From Actinomadura luteofluorescens (GTDB lineage: Bacteria; Actinomycetota; Actinomycetes; Streptosporangiales; Streptosporangiaceae), in NCBI RefSeq assembly GCF_013409365.1, contig NZ_JACCBA010000001.1:8370001-8434000 (forward strand): DNA of 64,000 bases. Direction: 5' to 3'. The translations under genes and the position numbers were made by a program. The notes below the pieces were generated by a model. The model was not told the DNA's origin. It searched no databases and saw nothing but the letters and a program-made list of their open reading frames with translations. The first letter of the stretch is position 1, and each line of letters opens with the position of its first letter. Positions 42,267 to 50,780 of this stretch are shown in pieces.

Positions 42267-42286
42267 CCTCCGGACTCCGCCGGAGG
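42267..42286. promoter_or_regulatory. Inverted repeat upstream of the first STAND gene
   Basis: CCTCCGG and CCGGAGG form a perfect 7-base inverted repeat with a 6-base gap, about 35 bases upstream of the GTG start at 42232. A CTCCGGAG palindrome lies beside it at 42255-42262. The position is right for an operator. The HTH domain of the STAND protein could be the binder, which is inference. Confidence 0.5.
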
Positions 42287-42461
42287 TTCGGCCTGGTCCG
42301 GCGCTGCCGGGCTCCAGCCTGCCCGCCCGGCGCGGGTTTGACTGGTGTTCCTCCGGATCGCTCCGAGTCTGCGGCCGGATCCGGCCGCCATCGGCAGGCT
42401 CGATCCGTCGAACGCGGGCCCGGCCGGCCGCCCGCTCCCACCCACACTCTCGGGAGCACCA

Positions 42462-42593
42462 ATGCGCAACCGTCTGCACCCCTACCGCACCACCCTCGCC
42501 CGGTACGCCCGCCAGGTCGTGCCCGCCGTCGTCAGCGGCGCCACCGCCGGCATCACCGGCTGGCTACTCACCTTCCTGGTCCACCACCTGTAA
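42462..42593 (+). CDS. Tiny membrane peptide, 43 aa, divergent from the first STAND gene
   Basis: The peptide has a basic N-terminus (MRNRLHPYRTTLARYARQ) and one transmembrane segment with Gly/Ala packing residues (VVSGATAGITGWLLTFLV), ending in two His. The ATG follows CGGGAGCACCA, with GGGAG at good spacing. It shares its plan (Arg-rich start, LAR-x-A, GA-x-A, a Trp in the membrane helix, His near the end) with the 48-residue peptide at 43340-43486. It could be a membrane-targeted toxin or partner controlled by the STAND protein. No homologue is recognised. Confidence 0.6.
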   Translation: MRNRLHPYRTTLARYARQVVPAVVSGATAGITGWLLTFLVHHL

Positions 42594-43270
42594 GCGACCA
42601 CCGAGGCCCGGACGCCGGTACGTCCAACCGGGCGCCCAGCACCAGACGCGTGGCGTCCGCGGCGGTTTGTGTCGGGGCGCCACCACGCCCTGTTTCAACG
42701 CGACCAGGCCTCCGCAGTGCGCCCAGCGCACCGAAGCGCAGGCACTGCAACGCGAGCAGGACACCGCCCGGGCCACGCAGGCCGAACAGCGCGAACGCGC
42801 CGTCCGGGTCGAACAGGCCTTTCCGGTGGTCGAAGGCCCATGCCGGCGGCCTCAGGGATCCGCTGGGGCGCGCCGCGAAATCGTCACCTGATGCGCGAGC
42901 CCTTCACGGCGACTGGGCGTTCCTACGGCTCGGGGCGATGGCCGATGTACCCGCGCTAGCGGCGATCCGCGCGAAGCTGGAGGTCCGCCGGTGTTGGTTA
43001 GGCTGCCCCCGACCTTGCCGCCGAATGAACCGCGACCTCGTCGAACCCGACACCGGAAGACCGGTCATAGAGCACGAGGCATCCGGAGGTGCACCGTCAA
43101 GGCTGGGTGGGACCGGCGCGGCCGCGCGGTCCTCCGCACCATCGCCGTATGGAAAGGAGGAGGACGGCCAGTCTCGTTGAACGGGCGAGCTTACCCCTTT
43201 CGGAAAGCGCGGGAGGCGGTTGCAGCGACGCGTTGTCGGTGTCGGTGTCGCAGTCGTGTGCGCGGATGGT
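42594..43270. other. Intergenic region with a possible coiled-coil relic
   Basis: No intact gene is supported. A plus-strand piece near 42715-42820 reads as a coiled coil (EAQALQREQDTARATQAEQR) but has no good start and runs into unrelated sequence, so it may be a relic of the coiled-coil genes elsewhere in the window. The remainder looks degraded. Confidence 0.45.
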
Positions 43271-43319
43271 CGAAGTCCTCTGCACGCCTCGATTGTTGTG
43301 AGGCGTGCAGAGGACTTCG
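43271..43319. terminator. Perfect 19-base-pair hairpin
   Basis: CGAAGTCCTCTGCACGCCT at 43271-43289 pairs perfectly with its reverse complement at 43301-43319 around an 11-base loop. It starts about 20 bases beyond the stop of the minus-strand tiny membrane gene (43340). It lacks a clear T-run, but its strength and position fit a bidirectional transcription terminator. Confidence 0.65.
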
Positions 43320-43339
43320 GGGTGTTGCGGGGGGCGGGG

Positions 43340-43486
43340 CTACTTGTGGGTGATCCACCAGATGGCCAGCTGGATCGGCGCGGCGCCGGCGGCGGTTGCG
43401 GCGCCGCGGAAGGCGGCCTGAGTGGCCTTGCGGGCGAGCCGGTGCAGGCGGTCGGGGTTTAGGCGGTCGCTGTTGCGGCGCGGCAT
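43340..43486 (-). CDS. Tiny membrane peptide, 48 aa, divergent from the NB-ARC/TPR gene
   Basis: The peptide has an Arg-rich start (MPRRNSDRLNPDRLHRLARK) and a weak transmembrane segment (GAATAAGAAPIQLAIWWI) ending in THK. The ATG follows GAAAGGTCCACGCC. Gene layout mirrors the 42462-42593 peptide: each is divergent from an HTH-STAND gene with about 200-230 bases between. A 19-bp hairpin follows its stop. It is too short for ordinary gene finding but is supported by ribosome site, terminator and the parallel arrangement. Function unknown. Confidence 0.6.
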   Translation of the reverse strand: MPRRNSDRLNPDRLHRLARKATQAAFRGAATAAGAAPIQLAIWWITHK

Positions 43487-43553
43487 GGCGTGGACCTTTC
43501 GGCGGCGGCCTGGCGTGGTGTGCCGGTGGCCTGGTGCCGTCGACCTGAATTGC

Positions 43554-43570
43554 CCGGGGATTTTCCCCGG
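43554..43570. promoter_or_regulatory. Perfect 7-base inverted repeat upstream of the NB-ARC/TPR gene
   Basis: CCGGGGA and TCCCCGG flank a TTT centre. It lies about midway between the divergent tiny peptide and the STAND gene, where an operator acting on both promoters would be expected. Confidence 0.5.
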
Positions 43571-43652
43571 ATCTGACCGCGTTCGGGTGGTGGGGCGGGG
43601 CAGGCTGGTGGCCTGGGAGATAACGGACGGGTTGGGTTTCCCGGACGGTTTA

Positions 43653-43672
43653 CGGTCCGGATCGGTCCGGAT
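43653..43672. promoter_or_regulatory. Tandem decamer CGGTCCGGAT upstream of the NB-ARC/TPR gene
   Basis: Two exact copies of CGGTCCGGAT stand in direct repeat ending about 20 bases before the ATG at 43693. Related TCCGGA words occur upstream of the other STAND gene. This is a candidate binding site for the HTH domain of the STAND protein or an unlinked regulator. Confidence 0.45.
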
Positions 43673-43692
43673 CCAGGTGAAGGGGTCAGTGG

Positions 43693-46224
43693 ATGGGTGA
43701 ACCGCTGGATTCGACCGAGGTATGGGCGGCCGCGGTACGGGCGTTGTGGGAGGCGGCGGGCAAGCCGACGGGTGCGGCGATAGAGCGGCAGGCCGCCGCG
43801 CAGAAGCCGCCGTTGAAGGTGACGTCGCAGCGGTGGAGCGACTGGCGGAAGGGCACGAACGTCCCCGCCGACCAGGCGATCGCGGACTGGCTGGTCACTT
43901 TCCTGCGCAGCAGGGCCCGGCAGCGGACACCGGCGTTCGTGCCGCCCGCTGATCCCTGGTGGCAGCAGGTGTGGAAGCAGGCGCGCAAGGAGCGGCAGGG
44001 CCGGGGCGGCCGTCCACCTGGCCGGCATCGTTCTGCTGTGCCGGTGGTGTGGGAGCAGGTCCGGGTGGGGGTGGTGCCCCGGGCGGCGGACTGTTTCCAG
44101 GACCGGGCCGTGGCGGGCCGGGTGGAGCGGGCGGCTGAGCAGGACGGCACGGTGGTGCTCACCCAGCAGGACGGCCGGGGGTCGACGCAGGTGCTGGCGG
44201 GGATGGGCGGGGTCGGCAAGACCCAGTTGGCGGCCGCTTATGCGCGGCATGCCTGGCAGCAGGGGGTGGGGGTGCTGGTGTGGGCGGACGCCGCCACGCG
44301 CGACGGGGTGGTCTCCGCCTACGCCGACACCGCGGTCCGGCTCGGTCTGCAACTGGCCGACCGACAGGATCCGGACCGGTCGGCGCGCGAGTTCTTGGTC
44401 TGGGCGGAGACGACGACCCAGTGCTGGTGGCTAGTGGTGCTCGATGATGTCCGCAGTCTCGGCGAGCTAAGGGGGCTGTGGCCGCCGGCGGCCGCGTCGG
44501 CGGCTGCCGGGCGGGTGGTGGTCACTACCCGGCTCCGCGATGTGTTTGAGGGAACCGACAGCCGCATCGTCACCGTCGATACCTTCACCGCCCAGGAGGC
44601 CCGCGGCTATCTGCGGGCCAAACTCGGTTCCCGCGCCGCCGATGCCGGGCAGGTTAGGGCGCTAGCCAAAGATTTGGGCTACCTGCCCTTGGCGTTGGCG
44701 CAGGCCGCGGCCTACATCCTGGGCGCCGACATCACCATCGCCGCCTACCGGGAACGGCTCGCGACCCGTCTGCTCCGCCAGGCCATGCCCTCGGGCGACG
44801 CGCTACCCAAGGACCATGAACACATCGTCACGGCCACCTGGGAGCTGTCCATCGACCAGGCCGACCGTGCTGAACCGCTCGGCCTGGCCCGGCCGGTACT
44901 GCAAATGGCCAGCGTGCTCGATCCGGCGGGCATCCCCCAAGCGGCCCTGTCCAGCCCGCCAGCGCTGGATTACCTGACCGGCTACCGGCCCGACGCACCG
45001 GCTCACACCGCACACCAGGACTCCCAAGTGAGCGGTGAGATGGTGGATGAGGCGCTTCGGCTGCTGCACCGGCACAGCCTCATCGACCACGACCGCACCG
45101 CTACCCACCGCGAGATCCGTGTCCATCACCTTGTTCAACGCGCCACCCGCGAGAATCTTAGAAGTGGCACACGAAACGGCTCAGCTCGGTTCACCCAACT
45201 CGCACACGCCGCCGCCAACGCCGTGGCGGCGATCTGGCCGAAGATCGAACGTGACCACCTCGGCCAGATCCTGCGCGCCAATACCACCACCCTGCAGGAT
45301 GCCGTCAGCATCGGCTGCCTCATATCCCCTGCTACCGGTGCACACAGCGTGCTATTCCAAGCTGCGACCAGTCTCGGTGAGACGGGGCAGGTCGAAGCCG
45401 CAGTCACCGCCTACGCCAGCCTCGTCGTTGCTGCCCAGGATCATCTGAACACAGACCACCCCGACATCTTGAAAGCTCGCCACGGTCTGGCTCGATGGCA
45501 AGGCGAAATGGGGGACTCCGCTAGGGCAGTCGCCGCCTTCGAAGAGGTACTGGACGACCAAACCCGGATACTCGGCTCCCACCACCTCCAAACCTTGACC
45601 ACACTCCACAGCTTGGCCTACTGGCAAGGCAAAACAGGAAATGTTACCGGTGCGGTCGAAGCCTTCCAGGAAGTTTGGGAGAAGCGAAAAAGAGTATTGG
45701 GCCCCCATCATGTCGGCACCCTTGAGGCTCGACACAATCTGGCTTACTGGAAAGGCGAGGCAGGTGACATAATCGGTGCGATCGCCATGCACGAAGAAGT
45801 GCTGGAGGATCGAAGTCGAATACTGGGCCCTGAGCATCTCCAGACACTGTCTACGCGTCACAATCTGGCCCTGTGGCGTGGAGTGTCGGATGCGCATTAC
45901 GTCGTTTCAGCCCTTCGGGAGATGCTGGTCGACTTTCGCCGAGTTTTGGGACCCGAGCACCCATTCACCCTGATCGCTCGGGGAAACCTGGCGCAGTATC
46001 TAGGGGAGGCTGGGAACGCGGATGCCGCAGCCGTCGCCTTTCGAAAATTGGTAGCCGACCGGACGCGGGTACTGGGGCCTGATCATCCCCAAACCCAGGC
46101 CGCCCACCAACAAATGGTCCATTGGCAAGAAGTTCAAAGGGCCGCCACTTCAAACAGAGACATAGCGGACCGTTCGAACCACCAGGAAGGATGGTTCGGA
46201 GGGGGAGGGGCTGGGTCTGGCTAG
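43693..46224 (+). CDS. HTH-NB-ARC (STAND) protein with TPR repeats
   Basis: This 843-residue protein starts with an HTH-like domain (residues 5-75; TSQRWSDWRKGTNVPADQAI). An NB-ARC ATPase follows, with Walker A at 171-179 (AGMGGVGKTQL), Walker B at about 248 (WWLVVLDDVRS), GRVVVTTRL as the sensor, and GYLPLALAQAAAYIL as the GLPL-like motif. A winged-helix region follows. The C-terminal third carries about six 42-residue kinesin-light-chain-type TPRs (HNLAYWKGEAGD, RILGPEHLQTL). The plan is that of plant-R-protein-like STAND regulators, where the TPRs sense and the ATPase switches. No separate effector domain is fused, so output may go through the HTH or the divergent peptide. Confidence 0.92.
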   Translation: MGEPLDSTEVWAAAVRALWEAAGKPTGAAIERQAAAQKPPLKVTSQRWSDWRKGTNVPADQAIADWLVTFLRSRARQRTPAFVPPADPWWQQVWKQARKERQGRGGRPPGRHRSAVPVVWEQVRVGVVPRAADCFQDRAVAGRVERAAEQDGTVVLTQQDGRGSTQVLAGMGGVGKTQLAAAYARHAWQQGVGVLVWADAATRDGVVSAYADTAVRLGLQLADRQDPDRSAREFLVWAETTTQCWWLVVLDDVRSLGELRGLWPPAAASAAAGRVVVTTRLRDVFEGTDSRIVTVDTFTAQEARGYLRAKLGSRAADAGQVRALAKDLGYLPLALAQAAAYILGADITIAAYRERLATRLLRQAMPSGDALPKDHEHIVTATWELSIDQADRAEPLGLARPVLQMASVLDPAGIPQAALSSPPALDYLTGYRPDAPAHTAHQDSQVSGEMVDEALRLLHRHSLIDHDRTATHREIRVHHLVQRATRENLRSGTRNGSARFTQLAHAAANAVAAIWPKIERDHLGQILRANTTTLQDAVSIGCLISPATGAHSVLFQAATSLGETGQVEAAVTAYASLVVAAQDHLNTDHPDILKARHGLARWQGEMGDSARAVAAFEEVLDDQTRILGSHHLQTLTTLHSLAYWQGKTGNVTGAVEAFQEVWEKRKRVLGPHHVGTLEARHNLAYWKGEAGDIIGAIAMHEEVLEDRSRILGPEHLQTLSTRHNLALWRGVSDAHYVVSALREMLVDFRRVLGPEHPFTLIARGNLAQYLGEAGNADAAAVAFRKLVADRTRVLGPDHPQTQAAHQQMVHWQEVQRAATSNRDIADRSNHQEGWFGGGGAGSG

Positions 46225-46291
46225 TCAAGTCGTTCGCCGACGACCAGCTCTGCGCACGCCGCCCTACCTGTCCTAGGCCGTGTCCGGTGGA

Positions 46292-46835
46292 TCATGTGTT
46301 GATCCAGAGTAGGGCTGTGACCAGGATGATTGCGGCCCGGTAGTTGCGGGCGAGTTTGTCGAACCGGGTGGCGATGCCGCGCCATTGCTTGAGGCGGCCG
46401 ATGCAGCGTTCGACCACGTTGCGGCGCCGGTAGAGGGCCGGGTCGAACCTTGGCGGCCGCCCGCCTCGTGAGCCGCGGCGTACGCGCCCGGCCCTGCTGG
46501 TCGACGCGTTCGGGGATGGTGGCGGCGATGCCCCGCTTGCGCAGGGTCCGGCGGATCGCCGCCGAGCTGTAGGCCTTGTCGGCGATCGCCCGGTCCGGTC
46601 GGCACCGCGGCCGCCCCCGCCCCGGTCGCGGCACCCGAATCCCGGCGAGGACGTCGGGGAAGGCGGTGCAGTCGTTGACGTTGCCGGCGGTGACCACGAT
46701 CGACAGCGGCATTCCGCGCCCGTCCACGGCCAGGTGGACCTTGGTGGTCAGCCCGCCCCGTGATCGCCCGAGCGCCTGACTGCTCCCCGATGCCGGGTTC
46801 GTCCCACCCGGTTCCCTTTTTTGCGGGCACCGGCG
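46292..46835 (-). pseudogene. IS5-family transposase, second part with an extra frameshift
   Basis: This part carries GRSRGGLTTKVHLAVDGRG, LADKAYSSAA-like IADKAYSSAAIRRTLRKRG, then, after a second frame change near 46490, FDPALYRRRNVVERCIGRLK and TRFDKLARNYRAAIILVTAL up to the stop at 46292. The first change (near 46825) is expected for the family; the second is not and would inactivate the enzyme unless it is a sequencing error. Confidence 0.75.
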
Positions 46836-47161
46836 GCGTGCTGATGGGCGCGCACGATGGTGGAGTCGAAGCTGACGGTCCAGTCGATCCGCCCGACCGA
46901 GTCGTCGTGGACCTGCACGTGGGTGAGGATGCGGTCGAAGGTGCCGTCGGCGGCCCACCGCCGGTACCGCTCATAAACGGTCTTCCACTTGCCGTACCGG
47001 TCAGGCAGGTCCCGCCACGGGGCACCGGTGGCCAGCTTCCACAAGATCCCGTTCAGCACCGTTCGGTGATCGGCCCACCGGCCACCCCGGGCGGGCTGCG
47101 CGGGCAAAAGCGGCTTGATCCGCCGCCACGCCGCATCGGTCAACTCATGCCGTCGCACCAT
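46748..47161 (-). CDS. IS5-family transposase, first reading frame
   Basis: The N-terminal half of the transposase (ELTDAAWRRIKPLLPAQP, ILWKLATGAPWRDLPDRYG, VYERYRRWAADGTFDRIL) ends with the DSTIVRAHQHAAGA strand that carries the first catalytic Asp. In the family this frame is joined to the second by programmed frameshifting; AAAAAAGGG in the coding strand near 46825 is the probable slip site. The ATG at 47161 is just inside the right inverted repeat. Confidence 0.85.
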   Translation of the reverse strand: MVRRHELTDAAWRRIKPLLPAQPARGGRWADHRTVLNGILWKLATGAPWRDLPDRYGKWKTVYERYRRWAADGTFDRILTHVQVHDDSVGRIDWTVSFDSTIVRAHQHAAGARKKGNRVGRTRHRGAVRRSGDHGAG

Positions 47162-47329
47162 GACACAGCATCAACCCACCCCCAAAGATCGACCTCAGCC
47201 AAACACCAAGATCCACCGGACACGCCCTAGCCGGTTCGGACACTACGGCCGCACCCCGAAACCCGTCACCCCGCGCGGACGCGCTGGACATCTTTTGCGC
47301 CGTAACTGGCATCGAAACCTGCCCTACCC

Positions 47330-47500
47330 GCGAGTGCAGAGACGCGGGCCCATAATCCAAATGTCGTCGGCCACGGTCTCATTGCGATGCCGATCGACGG
47401 CGCCTACCACACCTCCAAGTTGGCTCTTGAGGGGCCGAACGAGGCTCTGGCCCACGAAATAGACGGCTTTGGCAGCAAGGGCCACAATCGAGCCCGGTGG
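47330..47500 (+). pseudogene. Short-chain dehydrogenase fragment
   Basis: Pieces RRGPIIQMSS and MPIDGAYHTSKLALEGPNEA match the strand, catalytic Tyr-x-x-x-Lys and following helix of SDR oxidoreductases, in two frames. The N-terminal Rossmann part is missing, probably lost with the IS5 insertion next to it. Confidence 0.6.
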
Positions 47501-47598
47501 ATTCGCCCCCCCAGTCCGGCGAGAACCATGGCCCCTCAACAACGGCCACATAACCGAGGCAAACCCGCCTATGGCACTCCCCGCCGCCGTCCAGGTTC

Positions 47599-47991
47599 TT
47601 AAGGCGTTGACTCCGACGACCCGCCCATGCGGGTGCTGTCCGGCAAGGCTTCTACTTGATGACGCAACAGGCCTACGCCGAGCGGCTCACCTGCCGGAAC
47701 AACGTCTTGGAGTTCTTGCCGTGAGGTAATGGCCCTCGGCGCACAGAAAGACGCATCCGGCCGGACCGAGCGCAATGTAGCGGGTAGCGCAGAACGACGG
47801 CTTCGCCCACGACGGCTGGGAAGGCTATCCCCTGCCGGTGTCAAGATGACCTCGACCTCGTAGCTGTGCCCGTGCTGGCGGGAGCACTTGTGCTCAGGCG
47901 GCAGGCCCGGCAGCTGGTGACCTGCCTCGAAGTCGAACCTCTTGCCGATGGTGAAGGCACCAGTCGGCAACGAAACAGTACTGAAATCCAC
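47599..47991 (-). pseudogene. QueD/6-pyruvoyl-tetrahydropterin synthase-like, truncated
   Basis: The first 50 residues match the family well: FTIGKRFDFEAGHQLPGLP, then CSRQHGHSYEVEVIL, with the zinc-binding His residues and Cys. The GTG at 47991 follows GAGGGGACCAGC. After about residue 52 the sequence no longer matches and the second half of the enzyme is unrecognisable. The gene is probably decayed; the intact start suggests recent loss. It lies divergent from the HTH/TPR pair. Confidence 0.65.
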
Positions 47992-48123
47992 GCTGGTCCC
48001 CTCGGAAGGAAACCGGTAACAGGGCGGCTCTGGCTCCTCCAGTCAAAGGGCTCACGCACCGGCCGCCCAGGGGACAGACTGAGCCAAAGGTTGAAACCGG
48101 TGAAAGCCACAGGAGAGGACTCC

Positions 48124-48417
48124 ATGGCGGGCACGAAACGGCCTCCCAACCGCGCCCTTGCAGCACTCCAGGACGAAGCGGGTTGGAGCAACGCCCAATT
48201 CGCCGCCGCGGTGAACCGGCTTGGCCCCGAGGCGAGCATGCGGCTCAACAATGACAAGAGCGCGGTGGCGCACTGGCTCACCGGCACCCTCCCCATCCCG
48301 CGTGCGCGCCCGCTGATCTGCGAGGCCCTGGCCCGTCGCCTCAGACGCCCCATCACAACCAGCGCCGCAGGATTCGGGCCTACCCCCGAGACCGAGATGA
48401 TGGTTGCGACAGCGTGA
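48124..48417 (+). CDS. Small XRE-like HTH protein, 97 aa
   Basis: The protein reads as a single HTH domain (NRALAALQDEAGWSNAQFAA, then DKSAVAHWLTGTLPIPRA) followed by a short tail. The ATG follows GAGAGGACTCC. Its stop overlaps the GTG of the TPR gene by four bases (GTGA). In many actinomycetes these two parts form a single HTH-TPR regulator; here they are split into coupled genes. The target is unknown. Confidence 0.8.
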   Translation: MAGTKRPPNRALAALQDEAGWSNAQFAAAVNRLGPEASMRLNNDKSAVAHWLTGTLPIPRARPLICEALARRLRRPITTSAAGFGPTPETEMMVATA

Positions 48418-49491
48418 CCAAACTGGTCGGCTTAGGGAGCGCGGACATGGACCCGACAAGGAGGGCTGCGCTCGGGGCGATCGGGCTCTACTCGGCGGCG
48501 CTGGCCATCCCCCGCTGGCCCGATGTCACCGACCGCTTCCACCGCCTGAAGACCAACCCGCACGTGCGCATCGGCGCCGGCGACGTACAAGCCGTACGAT
48601 CGATGACCGACCACCTCTCCGCCCTGGATGACCAGTTCGGCGGAGCTGCGATCAGGCCCCTGGCCGCCGCCTTCCTGGTCAACACCATCGCCCCCTACCT
48701 GCATGCCGACGCCACCGCTACAATCCGGGCCCAGATGCTGTCGGCGGCCAGCGACCATTGCTACCTGACCGGATACATGGCGATGGACGAGCGCGCCGAC
48801 GGCCTCGCCCAGCGCTACTACCTGCTGGCTCTCGAACTCGCCGGCCACGCTGGCGATCACCTGACCTACTGCACCACACTCCGCGGAATGAGCGTCCAAG
48901 CCGTCGACCTCAGGCACACTGCCGACGCACTACGATTCGCCGAAGCCGCCTCCGCCGCCTCGCCCAACGCAGGCCCACGCATGCTCGCCTTCCTTGCCGG
49001 CCAACACGCGCACGCCGCTGCCCAAGCCGGCGACCGCACCACGGCCCTCACACAACTGAAGACCGCCGAGAAAGCGATGGACCGAGCAGAATCCAGATCC
49101 AAGGCGCTCGGCTCCTACGACCCCTCCTCGCTGCACTACCACATCGCCCAGGTCCGCTATGAGCTCGGCGATCTAAGCCAGGCCATCACCGAACTCGACA
49201 AGGCCCCGCAGGCTCCGCCCCGACATCTACCGCCGGACCCGCGTACGACACCTGGGCACCCTTGCCGAACGGAGACTGGAGATCGGCCACCTGGAAGAGG
49301 CCTGCCAGGGCTGGCACAAGATGCTCGACGACTACCTTCTCGTCCAATCCGGCCGATGCGACGACAGACTCCGCACCATGCTCAGTTCCATCCGTCCCTA
49401 CAGCCACAACACCCACGCCCGAGACCTCTACGAACGCGCCCAATCCATAGCCAAACAGCGACATCGTCAAATGCGGCCTCGAACAACCTGA
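48414..49491 (+). pseudogene. TPR-type regulatory protein, one frameshift near 49212
   Basis: The protein of about 358 residues has a helical TPR body (HLSALDDQFGGAAIRPLAA, RYYLLALELAGHAGDHLTY, FAEAASAASPNAGPRMLAFL). After ITELDKA the frame changes. The natural continuation, RRLRPDIYRRTRVRHLGTLA, LEEACQGWHKMLDDYLL and DLYERAQSIAKQ, runs to TGA at 49491. One extra C in the GGCCCC run at about 49203 explains the break, so this may be a sequencing error in an intact gene. It should partner the HTH protein encoded just upstream. Confidence 0.78.
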
Positions 49492-49811
49492 CTGCCACGT
49501 GATCCCCCACGGCTTAGACCTGCGAGGGAAGTGGCTGAGGCGATCCGATCCCGTTGGATCATGTGCTGGCGAATCCCGCGATTTGTTATTTCTGCACGGA
49601 CGAGTGGATTCGTCCCTTCCGGTTGTCGAAGGACGGATCCACTACTTCGGTGAACGGCGGCGTGATAGCCATCACCGATGGTGGGCAGCCTGCGCCAGGA
49701 TGGCCCAATACGCTGGGAGGGCGTGCCCGGCCGAGCGGGCACCGGATCACACGCGGTCAGCCGCACGTCCCAACCCGCTGACGCCGGACCGACGAACCAG
49801 CGGAGACTTCT
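49492..49811. other. Intergenic stretch before trpD homologue
   Basis: No gene is supported in these 320 bases. A short A/T-rich patch at 49575-49600 could be part of a promoter for the trpD homologue. The last bases before ATG 49812 (GGAGACTTCT) form a ribosome site. Confidence 0.45.
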
Positions 49812-50780
49812 ATGAGCGCACCCACCTGGCAACTGCTGAACCGGCTTGTGGCGGGGGAGGACCTGACGGCCGCCGACACCGCGTGGGCGATGTGTCAGGT
49901 CATGGACGACGATGTCGATCCCGCCGTTCTCGCCGGGTTCCTGGTGGCGCTGCGCGCCAAGGGCGAGACCGCGCAGGAGATGACCGGCATGATCGAAGCC
50001 GTCTTGTCCGCCGCGGCCCCGCTGCCGCTCAGCAGCGACGCCGTCGACGTGGTCGGCACCGGCGGCGACGGGGGCCCACACCGTCAACATCTCCACCATG
50101 GCCGCGATCGTGGTGGCCGCCGCCGGAATCCCAGTCGTCAAGCACGGAGGCCGGTCGAGCTCATCCGCCTGCGGCTCGGCGGACGTACTGGAAGCGCTCG
50201 GCGTCTCTCTCGCGCTGTCACCCGCGGCGGCGGCGCGCTGCCTGACCGAGGCCAACATCTGCTACCTGTTCGCACCCAATGTCCACTCCGGGCTGCGGCA
50301 CGCCCGTCCCGTCCGCCGCGCCCTGAGCGTCCCCACCGTCATCAACTACATCGCGCCGCTGGTCAACCCGGCCCGGCCCCGGGCCGCCTGCGTCGGATGC
50401 TCCAATGCCTATGTCGCGCCCGTGCTCGCCCAGGTGCTCGCCGACCGCGGCTGCTCGGCGCTCGTGGTGCGCGGCCACGACGGTCTCGACGAGATCTCCA
50501 CCGCCGCACCGACCCACGTGTGGGTCGTGACCGGCAACACCGTCACGCCCACCACCATCGACGCGGCCGAATTCGGCCTTCCCCGGTCCGCTCCGGGGGA
50601 CCTGCGGAGCGGTGACGCCCCCCCCACAACGCCGCCGTCGCACGCCGGATCGTCGAAGGCGACACCGGGCCGGTCAGGGACGCCATACTGATCAACGCGG
50701 CCGCCGCGATCGCCACCTACTACGGGCTGGACGGCGATGTGCACGCCTGCATGGCCGCCAGCCTTAGGGAGGACAAATAG
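49812..50780 (+). pseudogene. trpD: Anthranilate phosphoribosyltransferase homologue, two frameshifts
   Basis: The joined protein has all TrpD hallmarks: an N-terminal helical domain, VVGTGGDG (phosphoribosyl-diphosphate loop), STMAAIVVAAAGIPVVKHGG, RSSSSACGSADVLEALGV, FAPNVHSGLRHARPVRRAL, and a C-terminus NAAAAIATYYGLDGD. Frames change at a G/C run near 50070 and a C run near 50622, both suggesting indel errors. If intact it would transfer phosphoribose to anthranilate or a related acid. No other trp gene is nearby, so a role in specialised metabolism is possible. It is high-G+C, unlike the genes that follow. Confidence 0.82.

Larger units (their letters stand above)
46277..47226 (-). mobile_element. 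IS5-family insertion sequence, 950 bp
   Basis: The ends carry matching inverted repeats (GCCGTGTCCGGTGGATC on the left, GGCGTGTCCGGTGGATC read inward on the right). They are flanked by CTAG at 46273-46276 and 47227-47230, the expected 4-base target duplication. Two reading frames on the minus strand encode the transposase, as is usual for this group. Confidence 0.9.
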
